A DNA stretch of 64,000 bases. Origin: Thinopyrum elongatum (lineage: Eukaryota; Streptophyta; Magnoliopsida; Poales; Poaceae). The notes beneath the pieces were generated by a model. That model searched no databases. It was not told where the DNA came from and saw only the letters and a list, made by a program, of their open reading frames with translations. Position 1 is the first letter of the stretch. Every line of letters starts with the position of its first letter. The DNA lies in the NCBI GenBank assembly GCA_011799875.1, contig CM022302.1, positions 98,969,494-99,033,493 of the forward strand. Reading direction: 5' to 3'. Positions 9,495 through 22,300 of the stretch are shown piece by piece. Made by a program: the position numbers and the translations under genes.

Positions 9495-12400
9495 TGTAAC
9501 ACCCTAGATTTTGCCCATTTTCTTTTTGTTTGTAACACCCTGGATTTTGCCCGTTTTCTTTTTCCTTTGTTTTTGGTCCGGATTTGCTTTTCTGTGGCTT
9601 AATGGTTTTGAAACCTGGAGGGATCACCCTTCAATTCTTCTTCCTGAGTGGCTTGCCAACCTCAAAACCATCCCAAGATCATGTCATTTCCATCTTGGAC
9701 CAATCCCAATATTCTTTTTCTTGGGAATATTCCTTTTTCTATTAAAGGAATAACCCTGTTTGCCCTGAGTTGTGAAGCAACTCATATTTCTGTCATTCCA
9801 AAAATTCCCAAATAATTCTCATAAATCCTTTGGGACATATCTTATTCATATATGTCAAAATAATCCTTGTCATGTTCAAAAATAATTCACAAATAATTCT
9901 TTTCCTATTCTGCTCTAAATGGCACTTTGTGAAGGAAGTGCTATTTATCTTTGCTTGTTTAATCTCAAACTTTTTGGACACTCTTTACTATCCATATCAT
10001 TGCCACATGCCAAAATTCAACTTTATTTGGATACTAAATCTCCCTTGGCAAATTTCCAAAGTTTCTGGTCAGCTAGAAGCTTTGTGAAGCAAGTACTAGC
10101 TAGGAGTATCCAAATGAGTTGAAATTTTGCAAGCATGTTAATATGCCCAAATAATGACTCTCCAGCAAGTTTCAACCCTATCCAATCATATATGTGAGCA
10201 CAGCCTCAAATCTTAACTTTTGGTCAGATTTTCACATTGTGAAGCAACTATATTTTATATTGCTCCATAATTGTTGAACATTTACCAGAGAATTCTCCTA
10301 TCCATATAACCTATCTTCACAAGATTTTGGCACATCTCATATTCCCAATAATTCCCTAGAATTATTGCAAGTTTCTGGACAGAGAGGATGTTTGTGAAGC
10401 AAGTACCATGTTGGCAAGTCCATTTGGTATGAAATTTTTACAGAATCTTTATATGTCCAAAACTTGCTTCCTTGCCAAATTTTAGCTCAAGTGATTACTC
10501 TATGTGAGTGCATCATCTTGATCTTGATTCTGGACCAATTTTGCTGTTACAAAGCAACCATGTTGTTTTGTGGTCCATTTCTCCTCATAATTCACAGGAT
10601 TAGAGTCCTTTCTATCTTAACCACCCCAGACAACTTATTTGGCTCCTAGCTCATCTCTGTTGATCACTGTATCATGACTCAGTCTGATACAGCAAAGTTT
10701 TAGTGAAGCCTCACTTCACCTCAGAGCTCCTTTTGTCAATCCATCAACTCTCCCAGGCTCAGTGATGTAGGTACTAGTCACCAGACAACTCCTTGCAACC
10801 TCTATTGTCTCTTCCATGCCAGGCACAGTGGTGACTGCACCACTGGCATGCCTATTCACGCGCTCCGGTTGCATCGAGCGCGCTTTGTGCGTCGGGACTC
10901 GTCGGGCAGCTCCGCCCCGACGGTGTTCGCGCGTCTCATCGTGCCAAACCGACTCCCCGTGCCTCTCCCGTCGCCCTCGACCCTCTGCCCCCTCCCGAAG
11001 CGTCCTCGCTGGAGCTAGCCGACGAGCGGCCACGGGTGCACTGTACCCGCACATGTGCCGCCGTATATGGATGGGCTCGAGCCTTTCGGAGCACGCCAGC
11101 GCCCTCTCCGCTCCTCCGTGAAGCCCCTCGACACCGCAAAATGCCAGCCACATCACCCCGCAGCTCCAGTGTCTGGCTAAGATCGCCGCCGTGTCCATCC
11201 TCATCCACCCGCGCCGCCGCGGCTATAAAGGGCTCCCGAGCCCTCTCGACCTCACCAGCAGCTCCATCGCCTTCCACTCCCCCTCCCTAGCCACTCGCCC
11301 GAGCTCCAGGGGCCTTTCCTGCTCGCCATTGCCGCCTCGGTCGCCGGCGGTCGCCGCCTAAATTTGGGTAGGCCCGCGCTCCTCTCCTCTTCTTTCCTCC
11401 ACCAGAGAGACCTCCAGTACCAACCAAATCTTCGGCACACTCTTTTCTCCTCTCCGGCGACCCCTGGACGCGAGTCCGACATCGCCCGTCGCTGCCGTCC
11501 ACCATGGCCCCGCTCCCGCTCGCCTCGGTCCACCCCAGGGCCCGTGACCACCATCGTCGGGTGCGGCTTCTCCTGCTGAGCTCGTCCATAGGTCAAGCGA
11601 GGCGGGGGACAGCCGGAGCTGGCCGGACGAGCGCCCGCGTCGGCGGCCTCCTTCTGCTCTGCGTGTGAGCGACAGGGAGAGGAAGAAGGAGGCGGGAGGA
11701 GAGAGTTGACCAGCGCGTGGACCCCGCGGCCCCACCCGTCAGTGGCACAAGCCTCGGCCCCGCCATTGCCAGCGTGGATAAGTGGAGACGTACTCCTGGA
11801 AGTACGCTTTCCCTTATCGAAAGCGCATTCTACTCTTCTTCGGCCCAGAATACGTTTTCCTCTCTGGAAAACGTATTTTTCAGAAAAAGCACGTTCTGTT
11901 TAAACTGCCAGGGACCTGTTTGTAGAAGTTATTTTGCAGATTAGTCCCTGAGCTTTAAACGGTTGTATCTTTTTGATCCCAACTCCGAATCAGGTGAATC
12001 CAACGCCCATGTCTTCGTCTCGTCGAGCCCGTCGTGTTGGTATCATTTTCATTATGTGGTCCCACAATGGAAATGACCATTTTTTTCCTTGCCCGTAAAC
12101 AGCCCCTCCGAGGGAGAACTGTTTCCGGCAATCGTTTCCGCGAACTCTCCGCACTTCTTCCCGATGGTTCCTTCACCCTCAGGCAAGCCACAACTCTCAT
12201 CTGCATGATCGCATTGCAATATCATAGTTTCACTATTTATTTTAATAGCAAATATGAGTTATTTATGAAATGAATTGGATTATACAACACTTGAGTAAAT
12301 ACTTGGATAGGTGACTACTAGATGTTGAGATCACTGTCTATGATTATTATGGATTTCATCCGGTAGTTTGTGGAGATGAATTGGTAGAAGTGGCTTAAGT

Positions 12401-13642
12401 ATTTTGGTCTGGGATTACTATGATGTCGGAAGGTCAGCTATGACGGAAATATTATTCGGAGATACGATATTTAGTCGGTTGACCTTGAGTCACCTGTCCG
12501 GACTTATCCGTGCAACCACATTTGCCGGTATGGGACGGCCTTGACTTGGTCTGATCGTGTGCTCTTTCATCGATACCGCCCGACAGGGAAGGTTATGCGT
12601 GCGCGCTACCCTGGCCCGGTAGGCGGCAATAACCTTGTGAGCCCAGTTGAGTTGTATGGTACCAGGTCCCCGTTTGGGACAGTTTAGTTTGGCCACGACG
12701 GTGGCAGGTGTCACGAGGTGACACAGGCGCCACCCAGGGCAGGACTTCGGGGGAGGATGATCGCCGGTGGTACGATGGGAGAGTCACGGGTCAGGCAGGT
12801 TTCGTTGGAGCAACGCTGGTCCACCCGAATGGGATCACGAGGGCAGTGCTCCATAGTGTGGGTAAAGTGCGCAACCTCTGCAGAGTGTAAAATCTATTCG
12901 AATAGCCATGTCCATGGTATTGGACAGTCCGTCCAGACCTCACTAGGTGGTCAACCATAGAAATGATAATGATGGAAGAACCCGTCGTAAGATCAGAAAT
13001 ACTCGGTGGATCGTGAGTATTCCGAGGGTTGTGAGACAACCCGGAAGAGAGTAAGGTTGTCAGACATGTCGTCCAGATGGAATCAGGTATATATTATGCT
13101 AGTCGTGAGATGGCTATGAGTTGAGTGGTCGGATGACCACATGCTTGGGAATTGGATTTGGCACAGGTTCGGGTTGGATCCTGAGGTTATTTCGGAGTAT
13201 GGATTAAATATGCTTTACTTCAGTAGCTACTTTGCTATGATGTTGTCTTGCTTTAATGCTGATGTTTGCTGTGAGCTTGCGAGTACATTCAAAGTACTCA
13301 CCTGGCGTGTCATGCCAGTTTGCAGGTCATGCCATGATTGCTTGCTTGTAGAGGATTCCGAGTTTGCGATCTAGGACACGCGTTCTAGCCAGAGTCCCTA
13401 CGGAGTGGAGTCCATCACCGTCGTCGCTGTTCTGCTGCCAAGAGAGTTACTCCGCTGTTAGCATAGAGCTACCCCGGGCAGGCGTAGTGTCGCCGTGCCG
13501 ATGTAAACATTATACCCTTTGTAACCGTATCTATTGTAATAAAGAGCTAATTTGTTCTATGCCAACAGTGCCATATTCCAAAGGACTTGTCCCTGGGCTG
13601 GAATATGGGGCGTTCCGGCCTTCTCTGTGCCGGGGTGCCACA
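9495..13642 (+). mobile_element. 4,148 bp solo LTR of a long-LTR Gypsy-type element
   Basis: Begins TGTAACACCC and ends GGGTGCCACA, imperfect inverted termini starting TG and ending CA, and is flanked by a perfect GTAAA duplication (9,490-9,494 and 13,643-13,647). It splits the inner gag; the uninterrupted sister gag shows the exact empty site. No primer site, coding domain or second LTR copy is visible inside, so it is a solo LTR left by recombination. A 45-bp repeat at the start (9,495-9,580), a GC-rich middle (10,850-11,800) with a TATA-like box, and an AT-rich 3' half are visible. Its size recalls the Sukkula/Erika LARD group, which is inference. Related sequence lies at 59,199-62,255. 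Confidence 0.85.
11223..11230 (+). promoter_or_regulatory. Candidate TATA box of the long solo LTR
   Basis: CTATAAAG lies in the GC-rich centre of the LTR, downstream of a CpG-rich stretch. The related LTR at 59,199 has CTATAAAAG at 59,481-59,489. This supports plus-strand transcription from both. Confidence 0.45.
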
Positions 13643-14350
13643 GTAAAGTATGTTCCGCTCATGCTCCAGGGCACGGCCCGAACATGGCTGAACAGCCTCA
13701 AGCCCTACAGCGTCAACAGCTGGTTGGACTTTGCTGATGTCTTCATCCGCAACTTCACCAGCACCTACAAGTGGCCCCCCAAGCCCCGCCAGCTCTCCAT
13801 GTGCATTCAGGGGCCGACCGAGTCTACGCGCGACTACCTGACGCGCTGGGCCGAGCTGCGGAACTCCTGCGAAGGGGTGCATGAGGTGCAGGCCATTGAG
13901 TACTTCACCGTCGGGTGCAGAGAGGGCACCCTGCTCAAGCACAAGCTTCTGTGCAACGAGCCGGCTACATTGGATGAGCTTATGGTGGTGGCAGACAAGT
14001 ACGCCATCGCCGACTCCTCCAAGAAGTCGGAGATCCGGGTTGACGCGTCCGGGAAGGTGCTCCCGCCGGCTCCCCAAACGCCGGCTGGTGACTCCAACCG
14101 GCGCCAACAGCCGAACGACAACAAGCGCAAGGCCCAGCAGTCGGCTACCAACAGCCGGCAAGTACTGTCGAGGATCAGCAGCCGGCCAGGCAACCCGGCC
14201 CAAAGCGCCAGAAGGGCAGCAAGGGTGCCTGGCTGCCTGCCCTCTCCTTCGAGCAAGCCCTCGATGCCCCAGGCAAGTTCCACAGCGGCGCGAAGCCATC
14301 TAACCACACCACCCGGTGGTGCAACTGGCTCGCTAGAATCGCCAAGGGTG
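13643..14350 (+). pseudogene. Inner TAT element gag, C-terminal part
   Basis: Resumes the gag split by the solo LTR: YVPLMLQGTARTWLNSL, SWLDFADVFIRNFTSTY and YFTVGCREGTLLKHKLL are typical of the Retrotrans_gag domain (PF03732). It is followed by a lysine/glutamine-rich linker and a low-complexity segment in which the reading frame shifts relative to the protease frame starting near 14,356. The minus-strand sister is at 26,885-27,611. Confidence 0.75.
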
Positions 14351-14355
14351 AGGGC

Positions 14356-15273
14356 ATGCCGCCTCCTCCAGCCGACGCGGCGGTTCCGCCTCCTCAGCAG
14401 CCGGCGGCTCGCCCAGTCGGCATGCTCCAAGGCGAGTTCCTCGACGCCAACGCCACCTACGTCGTCTTCACCAGTGAAACCGACAACAAGCACAGCCAGT
14501 GCCAGCACCACCGCGAGGTGAATGCTGTCACCTCAGAAGTCCCCCAATTCATGCACTGGTCCGAGAGGCCCATCAGCTGGAGCCGTGAAGACCACCCGGG
14601 TGTGATGCCCTTGTCGGGTGCTTATGTGATGGTGCTGGACTCCACCTTCTCAACGAAGAGGCGGGCCTGCCGCTTCTCCCGGATCCTGATAGACGACGGT
14701 AGCAGCATCAACATCCTCTACCGTGACACCATGGAGAAGCTGGGCATCAAGGAGAAGCAGCTCCTGCCCAGCCGGACTGTGTTCCATGGCATCGTCCCCG
14801 GCCTATCCTGCTCACCAATCGGCAAGATCAAAATTGATGTCATGTTCGGCGACAAGCTTCACTTCCACCGCGAGCCAATCTGGTTTGAGGTGGTTGACCT
14901 GGACAACCCCTACCATGCGCTCTTGGGCCGGCCTGCACTGGCCAAATTCATGGTAGTGCCGCATTACGCCTACCTGAAGATGAAGATGCCGGGTCCCAAG
15001 GGCATCATCACCATTGCCGGCGACTACCAGAAGTCGCTCACGTGCGCCGCTGCTAGCAGCCGGCTGGCCGAGTCCCTCGTCATCATCGGAGAGAAGCGCC
15101 TCCATGACCGGGCGGTGGCCATGGCCAGCGAGCAGCCGGCCATACCATCCGACCCCAAGGACGCGGAGGCACATGGCTCCTTCCAGCCGGCCAAGGAGAC
15201 CAAGAAGATCGCCTTGGACCCGGCGCACCCGGAGAGATTTGCTGTCGTGGGGTCTAACCTCGATAGCAAATAG
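14356..15273 (+). pseudogene. Inner TAT element aspartic protease region
   Basis: A 305-codon frame contains RFSRILIDDGSSINILY, in which the DGS triad is the expected aspartic protease active site of plant Gypsy elements, followed by a hydrophobic flap-like region and ALLGRPALAKF. It would cleave the Gag-Pol polyprotein. The frame closes with TAG at 15,271-15,273 before RT. The corresponding minus-strand frame is at 26,481-27,026. Confidence 0.75.
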
Positions 15274-17050
15274 GAAAGCGAGCTCGTCGACTTCCTCCGT
15301 GAGAATCGGGATATCTTCGCATGGTCCCCTAAGGACAAGCCGGGTGTTTCGACGGATTTCGCCGAGCACAAGCTACATGTGAGATCGGATGCAAAACCGG
15401 TCAAGCAACCCCTCCGCCGCCTATCAGAAGAGAAGAGAAGGATCATTGGTGAAGAGATCGCCCGGCTTCTGGCAGCCGGCTTCATCATGGAAGTGTTCTA
15501 CCTGGACTGGCTTGCCAACCCAGTCCTTGTTTTGAAGAAAAAACAACAAGTGGCGCATGTGTATCGACTACACTAGCCTCAACAAAGCCTGCCCCAAGGA
15601 CCCTTTTGCCTTGCCCCGGATAGATCAAGTGATCGACTCCATGGCCGGCTGCGAGCTGCTGTCCTTCTTGGACGCCTACTCCGGCAACCACCAGATCAAG
15701 CTGGATCTGGCCGACCGCCTGAAGACCGCCTTCATCACACCATTCGGCGCCTTCTGCTACATCACCATGACATTTGGCTTGAGGAATGCCGGCGCCACCT
15801 TTCAGCGCTGCATGCAGAATTGCCTCTTGACGCAACTCGGCAGAAACTCCCACGTCTATGTGGACGATGTGGTGGTGAAGACGGAGAAGCGCGGCACCCT
15901 TTTGGAGGATCTCAAGGAGACCTTCGCCAACCTGCGCCGCTTTCAAATCAAGCTCAACCTAGAGAAGTGTGTCTTCGGAGTACCAGCCGGCCAGCTCCTT
16001 GGTTTCCTTGTTTCCGAGCGCGGGATCGAGTGCAACCCCGTGAAGATCAAGGCCATTGAGCGGATGAAGAAGCCGACTCGACTGCGGGACGTCCAGAAGT
16101 TCACCGGGTGCTTGGCATCTCTCATCCGGTTCATCAGCCGGCTGGGCGAGAAGGCCCTCCCCTTGTACCAGCTGATGAAGAAGAACACCTGCTTCGAGTG
16201 GACCGACCAGGCGGACGAGGCCTTCCTAAAGCTCAAGCAGATGTTGTCCGCGCCGCCTGTTCTGGCCGCTCCGACGGCTAAAGAGCCCATGTTCCTCTAC
16301 ATCGCCGCTACCAGTCGGGCCGTCAGCACCGTGATCGTTGTCGAGCATCCAGAAGACGGCAATGCCCAGCCGGTCCAGAGGCCGGTCTACTACCTGAGCG
16401 AGGTGTTGTCCGCCTCCAAGCAGAACTACCCCCACTACCAGAAGATGTGCTACGGCGTGTATTTCACCGCCAAGAAGCTGAAGCAGTACTTCCAGGAGCA
16501 TACCATCACGGTCGTCTGCACCGCCCCCCTTGCCGAGATCATGGGCAACAGAGATGCATCAGGCCGGGTGGCAAAGTGGGCCATCAAGCTAGCTCCCCAC
16601 ACCATCCTCTACCAGCCCCGCACCACCATCAAGTCCCAAGCGCTGGCCGACTTCCTAGTCGACTGGGCCGAGACCCAGTACCTGCCACCAGCGCCGGATT
16701 CTACTCACTGGCGGATGCACTTTGATGGCTCAAAAATGCGCACTGGTTTGGGAGCCGGCATCATCCTCACCTCTCCCAAAGGCGACAAGCTCAAGTACAC
16801 ACTACGGATACACTTCACCGCCTCCAACAACATGGCCGAGTACGAGGCACTCGTCCACGGGCTCCGGCTAGCCAAGGAGATCGGCATCCGCCAAATTCTG
16901 TGCTACGGCGACTCGAACTTGGTGGTCCAGCAGTCGTCTGGTGACTAGTATGCCAAGGACGCCAACATGGCAAGCTACTGCTTCCTCATCAAGCAGATTA
17001 GTGGGCACTTCGACAGGTGCGAGTTCCTCCATGTGCCACGGGCCGACAAC
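15274..17050 (+). pseudogene. Inner TAT element reverse transcriptase and dual RNase H
   Basis: RT begins near 15,379 (KPVKQPLRRLSEEKRRIIGE). It is frameshifted at about 15,540 by one extra A in an A-run (six, against five in the sister copy). It resumes with MCIDYTSLNKACPKDPF, AYSGNHQIKL, FGLRNAGATFQRCM and the catalytic VYVDDVVV. A Ty3-type RNase H region (PMFLYIAATSRAVSTVIV) is followed by a second, archaeal-type RNase H (MHFDGSKMRTGLGAGIIL, NNMAEYEALVHGL), the hallmark of the TAT/Ogre lineage. TAG stops fall at about 16,946 and 17,051. The enzyme is inactive here. Confidence 0.85.
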
Positions 17051-17551
17051 TAGCAAGCCGACGCCCTGGCACGGATTGGTTCCACCCGGCAAGCCATACT
17101 ACCCGGTGTCTCCCTTGAGTGCCTGCGCAAGCTGTCTATCAAGCCTTCGCCAGAATCAGAGACCATCTTCGTGCCGGCTGACCCCGGAGCAGTCGGATCC
17201 GGCTCGGGGACTTCAGCAGCCGGCCCGGGGACTTTGGCAAGCAGCCCGGGGGCTGCAGCACTCAAACCCGGCCCAGGGACTTCAGAGCCCGGCCCGGGGA
17301 CTTCAACGACGCAGCAAGCAGCGGCCATCTCCGACCCGCCACCTCCCGACCCGACCGCCCTGGTATCGGTTGCTGTCATGACAGTGGTAGAAGCACCATC
17401 TTGGGCGCAGCCCATCCTCAACTTTCTGGTGAGCTGAGAGCTACCAGCCGACGAGATCTTGGCCCGACAGGTGCAACGCCGGGCAGCAGCATACACTATA
17501 GTCAACAGAGAGCTTGTCAGGCGCAGTGTGACTGGTGTCTTCTAGTGCTGC
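17051..17551 (+). other. RNase H to integrase linker of inner TAT element
   Basis: Contains a degenerate short tandem repeat (about 17,205-17,300) with units resembling PGTSEPGPGTS in translation, then the leading edge of integrase. Such a proline/glycine-rich linker varies among TAT elements. No separate gene is seen. Confidence 0.5.
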
Positions 17552-18667
17552 GTGGAGCCGGAGAAGGGCATAGCAATCCTCAGGGATATTCATCAAGGAG
17601 AATGTGGCCACCATGCCGCCTCCAAAGCCCTCATTGCCAAAGCTTTCCGCCATGTCTTCTTCTGGCCGACTGCTTTGGACGACGCCAAGGAGTTGGTCCG
17701 CAAGTGCAAGGGGTGCCAGCGCTTCAGCTCCAAGCAACACCTGCTGACTTCTGCACTCAAGACCATCCCCATCACTTGGCCATTTGTCCTGTGGGGGTTG
17801 GACATGGTGGGCCCATTCAAGACAGCACGCGGCGGCATGACCCGTTTGCTGGTCGTCATGGACAAGTTCACGAAGTGGATTGAGGCGAGGCCAATCAAGA
17901 AGCTGAATGGTCCGACTGGCGTGACATTCATTGCGGATATCACCGTCCGGTACGGAATCCCGCACAGCATCATCACTGACAACGACACGAACTTCGCCAA
18001 AGGTGCCTTGGCCCGTTTCTGCGCGACGCAGGGCATCCGACTGGACTTAGCATCTGTTGCCCATCCGTAGTCAAACGGCCAGGTGGAGCGAGTAAACGGC
18101 CTCATCCTGTCCGGCATCAAGCCCCGACTGGTCGAGCCCCTGGAGCGCTCGGTCGGCTACTGGATAGAAGAGCTGTCGGCCGTCCTTTGGCGTCTTTGGA
18201 CTATGCCGAATAAAGCAACTGGCTTCACACCCTTCTTCCTCGTGTATGGGGCCGAGGCCATCATCCCAACTGACATTGAGTTCGACTCGCCTCGCGTCAC
18301 CATGTACACGGAGGCGGAAGCGAAGGAGGCGCGAGAAGACGGCGTCGATCTGTTGGAAGAGGGCCGACTGCTGGCGCTCAGCCGGTCTGCCATCTACCAG
18401 CAGAGCCTACGCCGCTACCATAGCAGGAAGGTCAAGCGGCGTGCTTTCCATGAAGGGGACCTTGTGCTCCGGCTGATCCAGCGGACAGCCGGCCAGCACA
18501 AGCTCTCGGCTCCTTGGGAGGGGCCTTTCATCATCAGCAAAGCCCTGGGCAACAACTCCTACTACCTCATCGACGCACAGAAGCCCAGGGCTCGCAAGAG
18601 AGACAATTCCGGCCAAGAGACAGAACGACCGTGGAACGCGAATCTTCTTCGCCCATTTTACAGTTGA
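17552..18667 (+). pseudogene. Inner TAT element integrase
   Basis: The N-terminal HHCC zinc finger is present (HQGECGHH followed by CKGCQRF). The catalytic core has LDMVGPF, IITDNDTNFAK and, after a TAG stop at 18,068-18,070, NGQVERVNG, giving all three DDE acidic residues. The stop lies where HPQSNGQ is normal, so CAG has become TAG. A C-terminal domain (FHEGDLVLRLIQ, SAPWEGPFIISKALG) runs to a TGA at 18,665-18,667. Integrase inserts the cDNA; the single stop makes this copy defective unless read through. Confidence 0.85.
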
Positions 18668-19385
18668 TGCAGTGTATGTACCACGCTACCTTTTGTACTA
18701 GCAAAGACAACAGGTCCCTCGAAGCACACTCGGGGGCTACCTTTTTATCTATATGATAAGCTTCACCTATGATTGTGCTCTTTCATTTCTTCGCCCTGCC
18801 CGGATCCGGTCAGCCGGCCCGGGGGCTCGCCGCCTTGACCTAAGTTGGCACCACCCGAAGTCGGCTAAGTAGTGTGCCGACGCCAAAAGCCCTCTCTTCG
18901 CCTCAACTACAGCTCGCAGCGCGACTGTCCGTCTAGCAAGAGCTAAAGGCCGAAAATGTTGTCCACATGAAAAACGACTAAGGAAGAATGCCAGTATAGG
19001 CCAAGCCGGCTCCTCGCCTCACTCGTCCGGCTGCTCAGCAGCCGGTCGACCGGCTTCTCACTCGATTAGCTGCGCCCTAGGTGGCCGAAGTAACTTGCCC
19101 ATTCTAAACGGCCAAGTCCCTGACCCGGCCACATACCACAGCGCGGCTGTCCGGCTGGCAGGGCGGTAGCCAAAGGAAGACGGCAAAAGAAAAAAGCCAA
19201 ATAGAGCAAAGGCAAAACCGAGCCAGAACCCGGCAAGAGACACAAGCATGTGGGAAATAAATTATTTACATCACAAAAGGCCCAAGGCCAGCATTCAATA
19301 GAGTTTGAAATACACCCCCTGTGGGTGGAATTAGGCATGATTAACTTGTTCGTTTGAGCACAAGACAGAGAAACTTAAAGGATAA
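18668..19385 (+). other. Inner TAT element, spacer between pol and antisense ORF
   Basis: Non-coding. 18,668-18,835 is repeated, inverted, in the outer element (24,739-24,901), showing that the outer element retains sequence only this far past pol. GC-rich with CAGCCGGC-type motifs; no gene is seen. Confidence 0.6.
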
Positions 19386-22300
19386 CTAGGCCAGAGGTGC
19401 GGAGGGCGGCTCGGATGGGTTGGCGGTGGCTGTAGCACTGGCTGGCGGGGCGTCCGACTGGCTGGTTTCGGCTTGGTCGGCGGCGGTTGAAGTAGTCTCT
19501 GGCTGCCCGCTGGCCGAAGCCGGAGTGGGCTGGGTCCGGCTGGTCGCTCCATCTTCTGGGGCATCGTCATCGTATTCCCCGTCCTCGCCGTCCTCCTCGC
19601 CTTCGTCGCTGGAGGCGATCTCCTCCGCCGAGTCCTCCCCCTCATTCGGGTCCAGCCCGAACCAAGAGGGCGGCACCTCAGTGCCGTCTTCCGCCCGCTC
19701 CGGGATGAAGACACCGACGTCGACGTAGTCAGCAAGGGCGACCGCGCGCTTGAAAATCGCATCACGCTCCGCCTCTAGCTCCGGCCCGGCTTCCTGGCGG
19801 AAAGTGGCCAGCTGGGCCAAACGCACGTCCGGGTACCACGCGTTGATGAACTCCAGTGCCGTCCTGGCGCCTGCCCGTGCCGCGGCACCTTTCCAAGCCT
19901 CGAGCCGCTCGGCCACCACCTCCAACCAGTCGGCGGTCCGACTAGGAGTCCGGGGCACCTGCGCGTCCGGCCAGAGCCCCGCTAGGACCTGCGACCCGGC
20001 GCGCTGAAGTCGGCGGAGCAGGCGGTGCGCTGGCTCAAGGTGCATCCGAACGACCAAGAGCTGCTCGCCCAGTGTCCAGGGCTGGTTCTGCAGAATATCC
20101 ATGCTCATCCTCCTCCGCTGATTGCGCCGCACCTCGATGGCCTGGCAGATGGCAACGGAGCGATCGGGGAGATACTCTGTTAAAAAAAGACTGAAGATTT
20201 AGAAGTCGGCCTCCTACAGCAGTCAGCAACTAAGCAACGAAGGAAGAAAGGACTTACCTTCGAGCATATCCTCGATCACCTTGTAGCCGTCTGACAGCAG
20301 CTTCTCCCTCTCAGCCCAGTCCGAGCGCTCAGTCTCAAACTCGGCCTTGAGGAGCGCCTCCCCGTCCTTCAGTGCCTTAACCTGGTCCGCATGCCGGGCC
20401 GCCTGGTCTGCTAGCTTCTTCGCAAGCCGGTCGCACTCTACGGCCGCCTGGCTGCACTCCCGCTCCTTGGCCTAGAGCTGGCTCTCGAGCTCGCACGCGC
20501 GTGTCCGAAGATGGGAGGCGACCTCTGCAAAAGCAAAAAAGAATCGTCAACATCAACAAAAACAAGAAGTCGCCGGAAGATCTGGCCCGACTGCTCAGCA
20601 GTCGGCCCGAATCTCGGGGGCTACACCCAGCGGGTGCGCTTGCACGCCCCCACTAAAAGACGGCCTACGTACCTCGGCTCTTGTTCAGCTCGACGGTCCG
20701 GGTGGCCAGCTGCTGGCACTGGGAGTTGAAGGCGGCAGCACACAAATTGTGATAGTCCTGCAGCAATGACGACGCTTCAGCATTCAGAAACACGCCTTAA
20801 AGTTCCAACCCGCCTGCTCAGTAGACGGCTTGGAACTCGGGGGCTACACCCAGTGGGTGCGCTGGCGTGCCCCCACTGAAGATGGCAAGAATGAAAAACA
20901 AGATCGAGAACATACCCGGACGGACGCCTGCATCGCCAGCATCTCGTTCCTGGCCTTCAGAAGGGTGGCGTTGTGGGCGTTGAAGTGGTCCAGGACATCC
21001 TTCACCGTGATGTTGAGGACGGCCGGGCCGGGTCCTGGTGCCCAACCAGGCGGAGCAGAGCTCGAGGCCTCCCCCGGGATGATGGGGTCGGTCGCCCCCT
21101 GCTCTGGGGCCGTCTGACCAGCTCTGGCTCCTCCAGTCGGCACCTGGTCCTCCACCACCGGCGGTTCCAGCTACTCCGGGTCGGTCGCCTCCGAAACCAT
21201 GTTGCGGGCCAGCTCCTCCGCCTACGCCCTGGCCGCCGCGTCCGCCTGCGCCTTGGCCGCCGCGTCCGCGTGCGCCTTGGTTGCGACCTCGGCCTCCGCC
21301 TGCGCCGTGCTCGCCGCCTCGGCCTCCTGGCGCGCCGCCGCGTCCTACTCCTGTTGCGCCTCCCGCGCGTTCCTCTCCCTCGCCTCCCGAAGGGCAGCGG
21401 CCGGGTCCACGCGGCAGGCATCCTTAGGGCTGCCCGCCGCTCCAATCACTAAGGCGAACGGGGCCCGTGACACAAAAAGGGGAGCCCTGCACGACGAAGC
21501 AAGCAAGAATAAGAAGATTACAAGAAAAAAGCAGCCAAGTCAAGACGAAAACAATCAAGACAAAAGCAGTCAAAATACTTACGCAGACACCATCGGGCGT
21601 TGCTTCGGGGTCCTCTTGATGGCGGCCACCTTCGCGGCCTCTTGCCGCTTGGTCGCGGCAGCCGTTAACTTGGCCTTCTTGGTCGGTCGGCTGCCGAACA
21701 TCCCCATGTCGGTGCGGCGCTTAGACGTGCCAGGTGCTCCAGTCGGCGCCCCGCCTGTCGGCCGCGCCGCGGAGGGGCCGGCACCCGCCTTGTCGGCGCC
21801 TGCTGGGCAGTGTTGTTCGTCGCTGTCCTCGTCATCGTTGGGCCAGTCCCGGACGTCGCCTCCTGCGGCTCCGCCTGCTCCGTCGCCACCTCCCCCAGCG
21901 GCGTCGTCCTCCTCCAACGCGGCCGCTCCCAGCTCGGGGTCGCCCACATCGCTCTCCTCCCGGTCCGCCATCCATTGGTGGCCAGGATCCGATGCGGCGG
22001 CTGCTACCTGGCCAGCGAAGAGCTGCGCCGCATTTGGATGGTTAGCGCGGAGGAAGAGCACAGCATGAGCAAAGAAAGAGGACCAGATACTCACCGCAGG
22101 CGGCGGGTTGGCGCGGCTGTACGGTGGCTTGCCGAAACTCCAGTCGGTCTCACTCAGCTGGCTGTTGGAGAAGTAATTTATGTGCCGGACCACCTCGATA
22201 GTCGGCAACTCCTTCGTCGACATCTGGCAAGGGTCTCGGCGACCGCTCATGTCGCACATCGGGTGTGGCCGGAATTGGAGGGGCGACACTCGGAGGTAGA

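Noticed and set aside
8200..9627. 475-codon minus-strand frame opposite gag
   Set aside because: It is the reverse-frame shadow of inner TAT gag, and the sister copy shows the same kind of mirror frame. No domain is recognised.
9495..13642. Complete nested element rather than a solo LTR
   Set aside because: No internal LTR repeat, primer-binding site or polypurine tract was found, and one pair of termini matches the target duplication.
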